This document shows, piece after piece, positions 13,744 through 22,447 of a stretch of 29,743 nucleotides of DNA; position 1 is the stretch's first letter; each line of letters opens with the position of its first letter. Both the position numbers and the translations under genes were made by a program. Source of the stretch: a virus; the IMG/VR virus record IMGVR_UViG_3300005613_000306, positions 1-29,743 of that record; one strand, given 5' to 3'. The notes beneath the pieces are model-generated. The model was not told the origin of the DNA. It saw only the letters and a list, made by a program, of their open reading frames with translations, and did not search any database.

Positions 13744-14903
13744 TAACACTACTAACAGAGCAAGCGACACCCTTAGAAAGTTTTACCAACGCAGTTTGGA
13801 GCGTTACGAGCGATGACGTGAACATAAAGAAAATGTACTGTCTTTTCCAAGGCGTTAACGGCAACCTTGATAGCAGCTTTATAGAGTTAAGGGTGCAACC
13901 CAGCATAGCAGGTACAGCCGTGTTCGAGTTCGATTTGCAGGAGTTCTACCGTGACAACCTAAGCTACAACATACAGACGCCAGCGATAGCGGCAAGGCAA
14001 TACACCGCACCTAACAGCTACTTCACCTTGCTTAGTTACAACTTTGTCGAGTTGTTGGACAGCAACGGGGTGCTGGTGCAAGGCGATGACCTAGCGGCAA
14101 TCACAAGTAAGGTAGTAATAAACGCAGCCCGTCAAACGTACAATGCTGCAGGATTGCCGAACAAGGTAATAACCACTAGCGGATTTAACGAGTTTTTGAC
14201 TAACAGCCCACGAACCATAGACATAGCCACTGGTGAAAGCTACGTACTTAGCCTATACACCGCCAGTACATCCATCAATGCCATATCGGTCAACTTCAGG
14301 GACTCGGCAGGCAACTCATTGGCAAGCCACACAATCAACTACACCGCTAGCATAAGCGGACGTTACGACATAGCGATAGGATTGGCTAACCTAGCAACGG
14401 CAGGCATAACACCACCAGCAGGGGCGTACGACTACCGTATAAGCGTTGGGCAACAATCGGGAACATACACAAGGTATAGTGAGTTCTTTGTGTTCAAGAT
14501 TGTAAATAAGTGCGATGGAGCGGTACGGGTTCACTTTTTAAATAGGTGGGGCGGTTTCGACAGCTTTACGTTTGACGGCTACAACGAAAGCAGCATACAA
14601 CCACGGAGCACCCAATACGAGAAGTATTTAAGCAACGGGTTCACACCACAGGATAGGGGCGCACAAGCCCAATATAGGGACGTGGTGCAGTTAAAACAGT
14701 TGAACACCAAAGCCATAAGCAACGAGCAATTGGAGTGGTTAGCGGAACTAGTAGGCAGTCCAGTAGCTTATATCGAGGAAAGCGGTCAATTGATACCGAT
14801 AACGATTGACGATAAGAGTGCACTTATAAGCGACATAAACAACGTCAGTACATTGCAGATAGCTATAAGGCTGGCAAACAACATAAGAAACCAAAGGTTA
14901 TGA
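13740..14903 (+). CDS. Tail-tip/distal-tail-like structural protein, 387 aa
   Basis: A beta-rich protein with an N-terminal Ig-like or jelly-roll part and the central phrase 'KCDGAVRVHFLNRWGGFDSFTFDGY' (about residues 257-281), which recurs in tail-tip proteins of Bacteroidota phages. The C-terminal region has 'LEWLAELVGSPVAYIEESGQLIPITI', likely a strand-rich docking domain. It overlaps both neighbours by 4 bases. Its position beside a large tail protein and before the tape measure suggests a baseplate or distal-tail role; no sequence motif proves it. Confidence 0.6.
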   Translation: MITLLTEQATPLESFTNAVWSVTSDDVNIKKMYCLFQGVNGNLDSSFIELRVQPSIAGTAVFEFDLQEFYRDNLSYNIQTPAIAARQYTAPNSYFTLLSYNFVELLDSNGVLVQGDDLAAITSKVVINAARQTYNAAGLPNKVITTSGFNEFLTNSPRTIDIATGESYVLSLYTASTSINAISVNFRDSAGNSLASHTINYTASISGRYDIAIGLANLATAGITPPAGAYDYRISVGQQSGTYTRYSEFFVFKIVNKCDGAVRVHFLNRWGGFDSFTFDGYNESSIQPRSTQYEKYLSNGFTPQDRGAQAQYRDVVQLKQLNTKAISNEQLEWLAELVGSPVAYIEESGQLIPITIDDKSALISDINNVSTLQIAIRLANNIRNQRL

Positions 14904-17515
14904 TTGAGGTAACGCTATACGAGAACGATGCGAACATGGGTACTATCGAGATTAACGATAGCGACAAGTTTCCATTGGCGTTAACGAAGTCCAATTCAGA
15001 CATCAGGGACATAACCAAAAGGCAGGGCGTTTACACAAAGGACTTCAAGGTACTTGCCACGAGTAATAACAACAGGCTGTTAAAATACATCTACAACGCC
15101 AATGCCACCGCCATAGGTGGCAGGGATTGTTCGGTAAGCTACAACGGTATGCCTATCCTTACGGGCTTGATATTCGCCATAAAGGTAGAGCAAAGGACAC
15201 AAGCCGACGAGTACACATTAAGGATTTACAGCGACAACGTGGACTGGTACACATTGTTGGGCGGTGCTACCATAAACAGCTACGACTACGGCAATGCTGA
15301 AGTAGCAAGTTTCGGTATGAGCAACGGTCAACTAAGCGGCATATTACCAGCTAATGCCACGCAATCGACATTGAGCCGTGCATACATTGAAGCTAGTTGG
15401 AGGTTTCCAAGTTTGTTTGATTATGTGTACCCATTGATAAGTTACGGGCAGCCTGATAACGGAGCATCAAACGGCAATTCCGTAACCGAAACGGATATGC
15501 GCCCTGCTATCTACATCGGCAAGATGTTAACTAAGGCATTTTCAAGCATAGGCTACACTTTGACAAGTGATTTCTTCAGTACGGGCATAGGTTCTAAGTT
15601 GATACTTCCGTTTACTGGCGATGGGTTTGTTCAACCGTCAAGCTATACGGATTTATACGCTTTGTCAGCGGAACAAACCAATCAAGTTAGCTTAGCGTTT
15701 AGCCAGTTCCAAAGCACGTTCCAAGGTAGGTTGCCATTGAACGTAGACGTTAATGACCCTAGTAACCAGTACGACACATCTTTATTCCAAATTGATTTAG
15801 TCCAATCGGGTGATTATGTTATTGACCTTTTGGGTATTATTAATCTAAGGGCATTTTCTAATATAGTCAATATTACGTTAAATGATGTTTTAGATTTTTA
15901 TGTTGCCATACGTGAAGTTGGTAGTACGACTGATAAATTTAGGATTTACAGTGACCTTTTTCAAACACCGAGTATAAATATATTTGGGGGAACAATATTA
16001 CCTAATGGCTTAGCGGTTAGGTTTGAGGGGACAAGCGTACCAATATCGTTAGATGCTGGTACATATGAGTACTATGTTTCTTTTAAAGTGAAAAGCATTA
16101 CTGATGTACAATCAGGACAGGCTCAATCTTTATCGTTAAGGGCTGGTATAGGTAGTAAAATGACATTTACCATGCAACCGCCAATAACAAAAGACCAATC
16201 GTACACAGTAGCTAATACAATATCTAATACTAAAGTACTTGATGTTATCGCTGGTTTGCAAAATATATTTAACCTATATTTTAATACTAACACCGATGCA
16301 CGGACGGTTACGATTGAGCCGAAAATAGCATTAGTAAAACCGCTTTCACAGGGCATTGACCTTAGTGGTAAACTGGATGTAGAAAACAGGATAACCACGG
16401 ATATAATCCAAAACTACAACCGCAATTTGCAATTCCAATACGCCAACGACAGTAAAGACGAATGGCAGGAGGCTTACAACCAAGAGCAAGGTAGTATTTA
16501 TGGAAGTGCTTTATATGACCTTGGTGCCGACTTTAAAGACGGTACTACCCAACTAGGGACTAAAACCTTTGCCGCTACACTATTGTACAACGTGCACCCG
16601 TGGAGTCCAAGCGGTTGCCCTATTCCCGTAATGTGGAACGTGAACGCACCAAGCCCCCCGAAGTCTTTTGATTTTTTGCCTAGAATACTTTACTACAAAG
16701 GTTATGTAGAGATACTTCAGACGGGCGGTATAAAAGCTAGTTGGAACTGGTTAGATGTGTCATTAACCACCATACCGAGCAGCTTCATGCTTGACCCCGA
16801 CACGGCAGCACCAGCGGACGTTAATCTATTATACAACGACAGCCCCACCCAAAACGGATTAGTGAGGACTTACTATAATGGCGATGTAGCGATAATCCAC
16901 GATAGGAGGGTGCACAGGGCGTACTTCAAGATAACGGGCATAGACTTCCGCAATCTTGATTTGTTCAAGCCTATCTACCTTGACCACGTAAATTTACAGG
17001 GGTGGTACTATGTGAACCAAGTTATCGACTTCACCCCGAACAAAGAGAAAACCACGTTATACGAACTTGTAAAGGCATTCGACACGTTGCCGATAGATAG
17101 ACCGATAGTTACCGAGATACCGACCATACAAGGCAGCACAAGACAATTGAGCGCAATCGGTGGCGGTACGTTGACAGGCAGCGGCAAACAATCGTTTGAG
17201 TCTTTAGTTGGCTTCAACGGTTCGGGCAACGTAGGTATAATCAGGGGCGGTGGTACGGTATTAGGTAACGGAAATATCCAAACCGTAACAGACCAACACA
17301 TTTTTGGTAATTACAACTTTGGCAACGATAGTGTTTGGGTGGTAGGGTTGGGAACGGGTAACGACACGAGATACAACGGATTGCAGCTAACCACGGCAGG
17401 TGTATTCAAAGTGCACGGTGGTACGGTAAGGACAATAGTAAACAGCGTAATAACGGACGTTTACGCAACGATTGAAGGTAATTTAGAAACAGTACATTTG
17501 ACAGGCAATGGATAA
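14900..17515 (+). CDS. Large tail/baseplate protein, 871 aa
   Basis: The N-terminus 'DSDKFPLALTKSNSDIRDITKRQGVYTKDFKVLATSNNNRLLKYIYN' matches the start of large tail-tip proteins in Bacteroidota phages ('FPLxxxxSxxDIxDIxxR...FxxPxTxxN'). The following 600 residues are mostly beta. The last 130 residues are Gly-rich, GGGTLTGSGKQSF and IIRGGGTVLGNGN, and look like a fibre or beta-helix segment. DNA from about 15,780 to 16,290 is clearly more AT-rich than the flanks (about 27% GC over 15,781-15,900 by hand count), indicating a swapped internal domain (about residues 294-463). It overlaps the tape measure gene by 8 bases. Confidence 0.7.
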   Translation: MIEVTLYENDANMGTIEINDSDKFPLALTKSNSDIRDITKRQGVYTKDFKVLATSNNNRLLKYIYNANATAIGGRDCSVSYNGMPILTGLIFAIKVEQRTQADEYTLRIYSDNVDWYTLLGGATINSYDYGNAEVASFGMSNGQLSGILPANATQSTLSRAYIEASWRFPSLFDYVYPLISYGQPDNGASNGNSVTETDMRPAIYIGKMLTKAFSSIGYTLTSDFFSTGIGSKLILPFTGDGFVQPSSYTDLYALSAEQTNQVSLAFSQFQSTFQGRLPLNVDVNDPSNQYDTSLFQIDLVQSGDYVIDLLGIINLRAFSNIVNITLNDVLDFYVAIREVGSTTDKFRIYSDLFQTPSINIFGGTILPNGLAVRFEGTSVPISLDAGTYEYYVSFKVKSITDVQSGQAQSLSLRAGIGSKMTFTMQPPITKDQSYTVANTISNTKVLDVIAGLQNIFNLYFNTNTDARTVTIEPKIALVKPLSQGIDLSGKLDVENRITTDIIQNYNRNLQFQYANDSKDEWQEAYNQEQGSIYGSALYDLGADFKDGTTQLGTKTFAATLLYNVHPWSPSGCPIPVMWNVNAPSPPKSFDFLPRILYYKGYVEILQTGGIKASWNWLDVSLTTIPSSFMLDPDTAAPADVNLLYNDSPTQNGLVRTYYNGDVAIIHDRRVHRAYFKITGIDFRNLDLFKPIYLDHVNLQGWYYVNQVIDFTPNKEKTTLYELVKAFDTLPIDRPIVTEIPTIQGSTRQLSAIGGGTLTGSGKQSFESLVGFNGSGNVGIIRGGGTVLGNGNIQTVTDQHIFGNYNFGNDSVWVVGLGTGNDTRYNGLQLTTAGVFKVHGGTVRTIVNSVITDVYATIEGNLETVHLTGNG

Positions 17516-20423
17516 GGCATTAGTATATCGGGTAAGTTTTGACGGGCTGGACAAACAGCTTGACGCAATCGGCAAGGTCGACAGGGAACTGGCAAACCTA
17601 ACCGCAACGGTTAAAGACCAGCGCAAGTCATTGGAGATACTTGAAAAGACGAACCAAAAAAACACACAGGAATATGCCGACCTAACAAATGAGTTGGGCA
17701 AAAACATAGTCCAGCAGCGAAACCTAACCAAGCAAAAGGGCGACCTTATACGGGAAACCCAAAACGAAGCAAAAGTCAACCAAGAGAACGAGGGCAGTAT
17801 AGTTTCGTTACGGGCTCAGCTATCCAACCTTACCAAAGAATACAACAACCTAACCAAAGCCGAAAGGGAAAGCGCAAAGGGCAAAGACGTTCAAAACCAA
17901 GCCAAAGCCATCAGCGATGAGTTGAAGAAATTGGAAGGTGCGATAGGCGACAACAGGCGCAACGTAGGTAATTATGGTGATGCCCTAAAGGGGTTAAGCA
18001 GCCAATTTACCGTGGCAGGCGTAAATGTTGGGGGCTTGATAGATAAGTTCCAAGGCTTACGTAACAACGTAAAAACGGTAGTCGATGGATTGGATAACGC
18101 AATCAACTCGATACAAGATAGTTCAAAAGCAACTGAAGGGTTTAATGCGGCAACGGGCAAATCAACTGGCATATTAGGCAGGGTGGTAGGTTCGCTCGGC
18201 AAGTTCAGATTAGCGTTAATCGGTACTGGCATAGGTGCAATAGTTGTGGCATTGGGTAGTTTGTTAGCGGCTTTCCTTTCTACACAAGAGGGCGTTGATG
18301 CGGTTACCCGTATATTAAAGCCGTTCCAAGTAGCGTTCCAACGTATTATAGGATTGTTCCAAGAAGCAGGAACAAAAGTATTTACGCAACCTAAAGAAGC
18401 GTTAAAGGACTTGGGCGATTTCATAGTTGGGCAATTCACTAATAGATTGGATGCGTTGCGCAATATATTCAACTCCACAATCAGCGCAGCTAAAAATCTA
18501 GGGAGTGCATTTACTTCAGCCATTACGGGCGACTTTGACGGTGCAAGAGCCGCACTAAGTTCCGCAGGCGATGACATCAAAAACGTAGGTTCTAACTTTG
18601 TAGACTTGCAAACGGGCGTTAAGGGTACTATCACATCACTTACAAACTTTGCCGTAGAAGCAATTAAAACGGGCAAAGAACTTGCAGATTTAGGCATAAA
18701 GATTGAGCAAGTAGAAAACAGGAACAAAACACTTATCGCAAGCCTTAACGCACAAATCGAAGCCGAAAAAGCATTGGCAGCCGACACGAGCAAAACAGCA
18801 GCCGAAAGGGAAGCTGCAGGAAAAAAAGCGACAGAACTTATCGAGCAAAGAAAGCAAGCGGAACTGGAATTGATAGAATTGCAGATACAAGAATTGACCA
18901 TAAAACAGGGGTTGAACAAAACAAGCAGAGAAGAGGAGGGGTTACTTCAAGACTTGATAGCCAAAAGGGACGAAGCTAAAAGGGCGGCAGCAGCGGCAGG
19001 CAAAGAGGTAACAAGCCAAATCAATGCAGCCAACAAAGCGCAAGAGGATGCAATCAAAGCACAAGTAGAAGCCAACAAAGCGGCACTGGATAAGATAAAG
19101 CAAATCAAACAAGCCAATGACCTAGCATTGATTGACGGTACAGAGGAGCGCACCCGTGAGGAGTTAAGGTTGCAGAACGAATCGAACCTAGCAGGGGTGG
19201 AACAATTAAAGGTTTCGGAAAAGATTAAACAGCAGATACGGGACGCATTCAACGAGCAATACAAGATTGCCATTGACCAGTTGAACAAAGAAATAGCTGA
19301 CAGGGAAACGCAGGCGCAATTTGAATTAAACCAATCAAGGCTAGAGGGCGAAAAGCAATTCATTACCGACAAACTAGCATTGGGTGAATTTGAACTGCAA
19401 CAGCTTATTCTTCAACAGGAACGTGAACTGGAATTATTTGACGGCACGGAAACCGAAAAGAACGTACTGTTGCAACAACAGCTTAACGCCCGTAACGCCA
19501 TTATCCAACAGAACGATGCATTATTGCTACAACAGAAGTTGGATAGCGAAAAAGCAAGATTAGAAAACGAACAACTATTAGCCGAAACACAAGCGGAAAA
19601 AGACAGGCTGGATTTTGAACTGTTGTTGTTCAAACAAGAGCAAGAACTGGCATTATTCCAAGGCACGGAGGAGCAGAAGACATTACTACTTACCAAGCAA
19701 ACGCAGGAGCGCAACGCACTACTTGAAAAACAGGCGCAAGCACAAACGCAAGCTAACCTAGCTATTGCACAAAGCTATTCAGATTTATTCGGTGCGATAG
19801 CAGGATTGTTCGAAGAAAACGCAGCATTGCAAAAGGCGGCAGCGTTTTTTCAAATCGGTGTGGACACGGCACGGGCTATAAGTTCGATTACAGCGGCAGC
19901 AGCAAAAACATCAACAACACCGATTGACTTAGGTATCAAGATAGCCGCTGGCATTGCCACGGTACTGGCAAACATAGCCAAAGCAAAAGCGTTATTGACT
20001 GAAGACCCTGAATTTAAATACGGTGGCGTATTTGAAAAGTTTGCACAAGGCGGTCAACTGGCAAAACAGGGCGGCTGGATTAAAGGCAATTCACACGCTA
20101 ACGGGGGCGTCAAGTTCTCGGTGGGCGGCAGGGTAATGGAAGCCGAGGGCGGAGAGATAATCGTGAACAAAGGTATTCAGAAACGCCCCGACTTCGTGCA
20201 AGCCATTTCAGAAATGAACTACCTAACGGGCGGCAAACGGTTCGAGACTGGCGGTATCGTTGCACCTAAGTTCAGCGCAGCAGGGGTGAGCATTGCAGCA
20301 CAACAACAACAAGTAGGCAACATAACCCTATCCGTACCGCCTATGCAAGTGCTCAACAACGTAGTGGACACGACCGACCAGCAAAGTTCGATTATCCAAA
20401 TCCAAAACCAAGTTACGCTGTAA
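17508..20423 (+). CDS. Tail tape measure protein, 971 aa
   Basis: It is the longest gene and sets tail length. The N-terminal 150 residues form a coiled coil of the kind that opens tape measures in this group (LDKQLDAIGKVDRELANL, LTNELGKNIVQQRNLTKQKG, RRNVGNYGDAL). A membrane-type segment follows at about residues 234-260 (LALIGTGIGAIVVALGSLLAAFLS region). Residues 380-760 are long alternating helices with three related 'GTE-E' units near 541, 645 and 717. The C-terminus has the Gly-rich pattern 'GGWIKGNSHANGGVKFSVGG' and 'GGEIIVNKGI' common to tape measures. No peptidase or lysozyme domain is visible. Confidence 0.93.
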   Translation: MDKALVYRVSFDGLDKQLDAIGKVDRELANLTATVKDQRKSLEILEKTNQKNTQEYADLTNELGKNIVQQRNLTKQKGDLIRETQNEAKVNQENEGSIVSLRAQLSNLTKEYNNLTKAERESAKGKDVQNQAKAISDELKKLEGAIGDNRRNVGNYGDALKGLSSQFTVAGVNVGGLIDKFQGLRNNVKTVVDGLDNAINSIQDSSKATEGFNAATGKSTGILGRVVGSLGKFRLALIGTGIGAIVVALGSLLAAFLSTQEGVDAVTRILKPFQVAFQRIIGLFQEAGTKVFTQPKEALKDLGDFIVGQFTNRLDALRNIFNSTISAAKNLGSAFTSAITGDFDGARAALSSAGDDIKNVGSNFVDLQTGVKGTITSLTNFAVEAIKTGKELADLGIKIEQVENRNKTLIASLNAQIEAEKALAADTSKTAAEREAAGKKATELIEQRKQAELELIELQIQELTIKQGLNKTSREEEGLLQDLIAKRDEAKRAAAAAGKEVTSQINAANKAQEDAIKAQVEANKAALDKIKQIKQANDLALIDGTEERTREELRLQNESNLAGVEQLKVSEKIKQQIRDAFNEQYKIAIDQLNKEIADRETQAQFELNQSRLEGEKQFITDKLALGEFELQQLILQQERELELFDGTETEKNVLLQQQLNARNAIIQQNDALLLQQKLDSEKARLENEQLLAETQAEKDRLDFELLLFKQEQELALFQGTEEQKTLLLTKQTQERNALLEKQAQAQTQANLAIAQSYSDLFGAIAGLFEENAALQKAAAFFQIGVDTARAISSITAAAAKTSTTPIDLGIKIAAGIATVLANIAKAKALLTEDPEFKYGGVFEKFAQGGQLAKQGGWIKGNSHANGGVKFSVGGRVMEAEGGEIIVNKGIQKRPDFVQAISEMNYLTGGKRFETGGIVAPKFSAAGVSIAAQQQQVGNITLSVPPMQVLNNVVDTTDQQSSIIQIQNQVTL
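19120..19740 (+). repeat. Degenerate internal repeats in the tape measure gene
   Basis: The protein segments 'LALIDGTEERTREELRLQNE', 'LELFDGTETEKNVLLQQQLN' and 'LALFQGTEEQKTLLLTKQTQ' start near residues 539, 643 and 715. Each is followed by a charged helix, so the rod region contains at least three copies of a GTE-type repeat at spacings of roughly 105 and 72 residues. Repeat number is expected to affect tail length. Confidence 0.55.
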
Positions 20424-20602
20424 TGGAAATTAAGACAGATAAGGAAACATTAAAGGTGCGCCAATCACATTGTAACGGTTGCGAGCATAAAGAATACATA
20501 GTACCTATACTCAACCTAGTTGCCCAATGTGGCGAATGTAGGTGTATATTGAAAGCCAAACAGAACTTTAAATTCAGCGTATGCCCAGTAGGGAAATGGT
20601 AG
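20423..20602 (+). CDS. Small Cys-rich (zinc-ribbon-like) protein, 59 aa
   Basis: The frame reads 'SHCNGCEHKEYIV...AQCGECRCILKAKQNF...SVCPVGKW': two C-x2-C pairs, an extra Cys and a terminal CPxGKW. This is the pattern of a small zinc-binding family seen next to tail genes of many phages (DUF6171-like, from memory). Function is not established. It starts in the stop codon of the tape measure gene (TAATG, 20421-20425). Confidence 0.7.
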   Translation: MEIKTDKETLKVRQSHCNGCEHKEYIVPILNLVAQCGECRCILKAKQNFKFSVCPVGKW

Positions 20603-20778
20603 AACAATTGAAGTCCTTTGTCTATAAAAACAGTTGGACGGCTGGCGAGGTGAGCGTGGCTTACCATGCTTATAAAGCATTAGGGCATAAGTACCCTAAC
20701 AGCATGGGTTGCCCAAGCTGCATGAAAGCGATAATGAATTATTGGCGAGCATATCTAAAGGAAAATGGCAACGGATAA
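20596..20778 (+). CDS. Small hypothetical protein with MGCPSC motif, 60 aa
   Basis: Not firmly recognised. The helical N-terminal part (EQLKSFVYKNSWTAGEVSVAYHAYKAL) is followed by 'NSMGCPSCMKAIMNYWRAYL', a CxxC that may bind metal alone or with the preceding Cys-rich protein. The ATG at 20596 is preferred because it shortens the overlap with the upstream gene to 7 bases; an in-frame ATG at 20581 would add five residues (MPSRE). It overlaps the next gene by 14 bases. Confidence 0.55.
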   Translation: MVEQLKSFVYKNSWTAGEVSVAYHAYKALGHKYPNSMGCPSCMKAIMNYWRAYLKENGNG

Positions 20779-20953
20779 AGAGTTAATAGAGTTAGCAGAT
20801 AAAGGGCTATTGTCAAAAGACACACGGGTAAAAGCTATAAAGGCTTATTACCGTTCATTACTTCCTAACACCCCCACCATCAAAGAGGCGGTACTCACTA
20901 CCGCAAACAAGTTCGGTATCGACGAAAGTACCGTAAGGCGTACCGTCAAGTAA
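20765..20953 (+). CDS. Small helix-turn-helix protein, 62 aa
   Basis: The C-terminal half 'TIKEAVLTTANKFGIDESTVRRTVK' is a clear helix-turn-helix: a positioning helix, turn with F-G-I-D, and recognition helix ESTVRRTV. The N-terminal half is helical and charged. It lies just upstream of a promoter-like element and the capsid module and may regulate late promoters, but a structural DNA-binding role is equally possible. The protein stops before the 48-base intergenic region containing the box at 20990. Confidence 0.6.
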   Translation: MATDKELIELADKGLLSKDTRVKAIKAYYRSLLPNTPTIKEAVLTTANKFGIDESTVRRTVK

Positions 20954-20989
20954 TATTCATTTTGCCCATACTATAATATTTTACGTACC

Positions 20990-20997
20990 CATCTTTG
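20990..20997 (+). promoter_or_regulatory. Promoter-like -7 box before the capsid module
   Basis: CATCTTTG matches TAnnTTTG at all but the first base and lies 4 bases (TAGC) before the ATG at 21002, the same spacing as at 5173, 6224 and 12792. The best TTTG upstream (20961-20964) is 25 bases away, which is long. The intergenic region is AT-rich as expected for a promoter. Confidence 0.5.
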
Positions 20998-21001
20998 TAG
21001 C

Positions 21002-22426
21002 ATGGAGCGTGTGGTAAACGTAATGGGCGACATAGGTACGGACATCAACAGTAAGATGTTCATAGAGCAGTTGCAGTCTTACGGCTATTCACAACCCATA
21101 CAAGTAAACATAAACAGTAACGGCGGCAGCTTGGTTGATGCCTTTGCTATTTACGATTACCTGCAAACACCTACGGGAAAGAAATACAAGTTTGAAGCCA
21201 ATATAGTTGGCATGGCAGCAAGTGCCGCAACGGTTATCGCTTTGGCTTGTGGGGCTAGGATAGGTGAGAATTCGGCGTTCTTTATACATGAGGCATACTA
21301 CCCTGAATACGACCCGAACACGGGCGAAATGGTGGTACTTGAAAGCATGAACGTAAGATTGGCAAATCTGTACAGCGAGCACACGGGACTGGATGTTTCC
21401 AAAGTGCGCTCAATGATGAAAGCCGAGACGTTTATGGATGCCGAGGGTGCTTATGAGTTAGGTTTCGTAAAGGGTATCAATACGCAGGTAAAGATAGCCG
21501 CAAACGCAGAGCAAGCCATAGCGGAATGGAAGCTTGCAATCGAGGACAGGACGTTTACGGATTACCCCGAAAGCGCAAGCAACAACGCCAAAAAGGCATT
21601 GGATTGGATTGAGGAACACGGACGGGACGTAGTCAAAGGCGGTACGGAAGTAGGTTTGGCAAGGGCTAGACAGTTAGCCAACAAAGAGCCGATAAGCGAG
21701 GACACCGTTAAGCGCATGGCAGCGTTCAACAGACACAAACAGAATAGCGAGGTTGCGCCCGAATATAAAGACGAACCGTGGAAGGATAGCGGTTATGTGG
21801 CTTGGTTGATGTGGGGCGGTACTTCGGGGGTGAATTGGGCAATAGATAAGAGTAAAACAATTTCAAACATACTTAACCTTTTAAAAGACGTAGACATGAG
21901 TTTTTTATCAAAATTGAAAAACACCATACAAGGCATCCAATCTAAAATGATTGACGGTGAACTTGCTGATGGTACAAAAGTAATTATCGAAAGCTTTGGC
22001 GAAGACCTTGGCGTAAACGACCTTGTTTCGGTAGTGACCGATGAGGGCGCAATTCCTGCACCCGATGGCGAACACCTTTTGAGCGATGACAAAACCGTTA
22101 TCGTAACAGAGGGCGGCAAGATTACCGAAATCAAAGAAAAAGAAGTTGAAGCCATGAAAGACGAAAAACCGAGCGAAGTTGAAGCCGCCTTGTTGATGTT
22201 GGCTGAAGGCTTGCAAGCTATCAAAACCGAACTTGCGGAAATGAAAGCAGCCCAAACAGCACCAACGCCACAGGCTAAGCGTGTACCAACGGCAGTAGCG
22301 CAAAAAGTAACGCCTAAAGCCGATGCAGCACCTAGCAAAGAGGTTAAAGCCGCAGGCGGATGGGATAGCCTTGCAAAGTTCGCTCAGCGTTACGGTGAGA
22401 AAAACCACAAATTGAAATTTAACTAA
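21002..22426 (+). CDS. ClpP-type prohead protease fused to a scaffold-like domain, 474 aa
   Basis: Residues 1-180 form a ClpP/S14-like protease: 'INSNGGSLVDAFAIYDYL' (37-54), nucleophile Ser74 in 'GMAASAATVIA', and His96 in 'FFIHEA'. The acidic member by my alignment is Glu142 ('AETFMDAEGA'), as in many phage homologues. Residues 190-290 hold a second module (LDWIEEHGR...GGTEVGLARARQLANKEPISEDTVKRM...AWLMWGGTSGVNWA) known from other phage head proteins. From residue 299 (MSFLSKLKN) a coiled, charged scaffold-like tail with a Pro/Ala-rich linker runs to 'KFAQRYGEKNHKLKFN'. It cleaves or clears the prohead scaffold; placement right before the capsid gene fits. Confidence 0.88.
   Translation: MERVVNVMGDIGTDINSKMFIEQLQSYGYSQPIQVNINSNGGSLVDAFAIYDYLQTPTGKKYKFEANIVGMAASAATVIALACGARIGENSAFFIHEAYYPEYDPNTGEMVVLESMNVRLANLYSEHTGLDVSKVRSMMKAETFMDAEGAYELGFVKGINTQVKIAANAEQAIAEWKLAIEDRTFTDYPESASNNAKKALDWIEEHGRDVVKGGTEVGLARARQLANKEPISEDTVKRMAAFNRHKQNSEVAPEYKDEPWKDSGYVAWLMWGGTSGVNWAIDKSKTISNILNLLKDVDMSFLSKLKNTIQGIQSKMIDGELADGTKVIIESFGEDLGVNDLVSVVTDEGAIPAPDGEHLLSDDKTVIVTEGGKITEIKEKEVEAMKDEKPSEVEAALLMLAEGLQAIKTELAEMKAAQTAPTPQAKRVPTAVAQKVTPKADAAPSKEVKAAGGWDSLAKFAQRYGEKNHKLKFN
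21896..22426 (+). CDS. Candidate internal in-frame scaffold product, 176 aa
   Basis: ATG 21896 lies in the frame of the protease gene, preceded by the A/T-rich ACTTAACCTTTTAAAAG stretch, and begins MSFLSKLKNTIQGIQSKMID, which looks like a natural gene start. In related phages I recall the matching sequence ('DGTxIxxxxxxLxxGxxVxxxxxxGxxxxxPDGEHxL') as a separate gene. A second translation start would give a free scaffold, as in lambda C/Nu3. This is an inference; only the fusion is certain. Confidence 0.4.
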   Translation: MSFLSKLKNTIQGIQSKMIDGELADGTKVIIESFGEDLGVNDLVSVVTDEGAIPAPDGEHLLSDDKTVIVTEGGKITEIKEKEVEAMKDEKPSEVEAALLMLAEGLQAIKTELAEMKAAQTAPTPQAKRVPTAVAQKVTPKADAAPSKEVKAAGGWDSLAKFAQRYGEKNHKLKFN

Positions 22427-22447
22427 AACTTACAAAAGACATACGAC

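Noticed and set aside
17972-18919. Long reverse-strand open frame (315 aa) in the tape measure gene
   Set aside because: Its composition (Ser, Ala, Asn and Cys-rich) is the complement of a repetitive Lys/Glu/Ala coding sequence, and no start signals or minus-strand genes are seen elsewhere.
21793-22408. Reverse-strand open frames opposite the scaffold region
   Set aside because: They mirror a Glu/Lys/Ala-rich coding sequence and have no promoter or plausible protein features.
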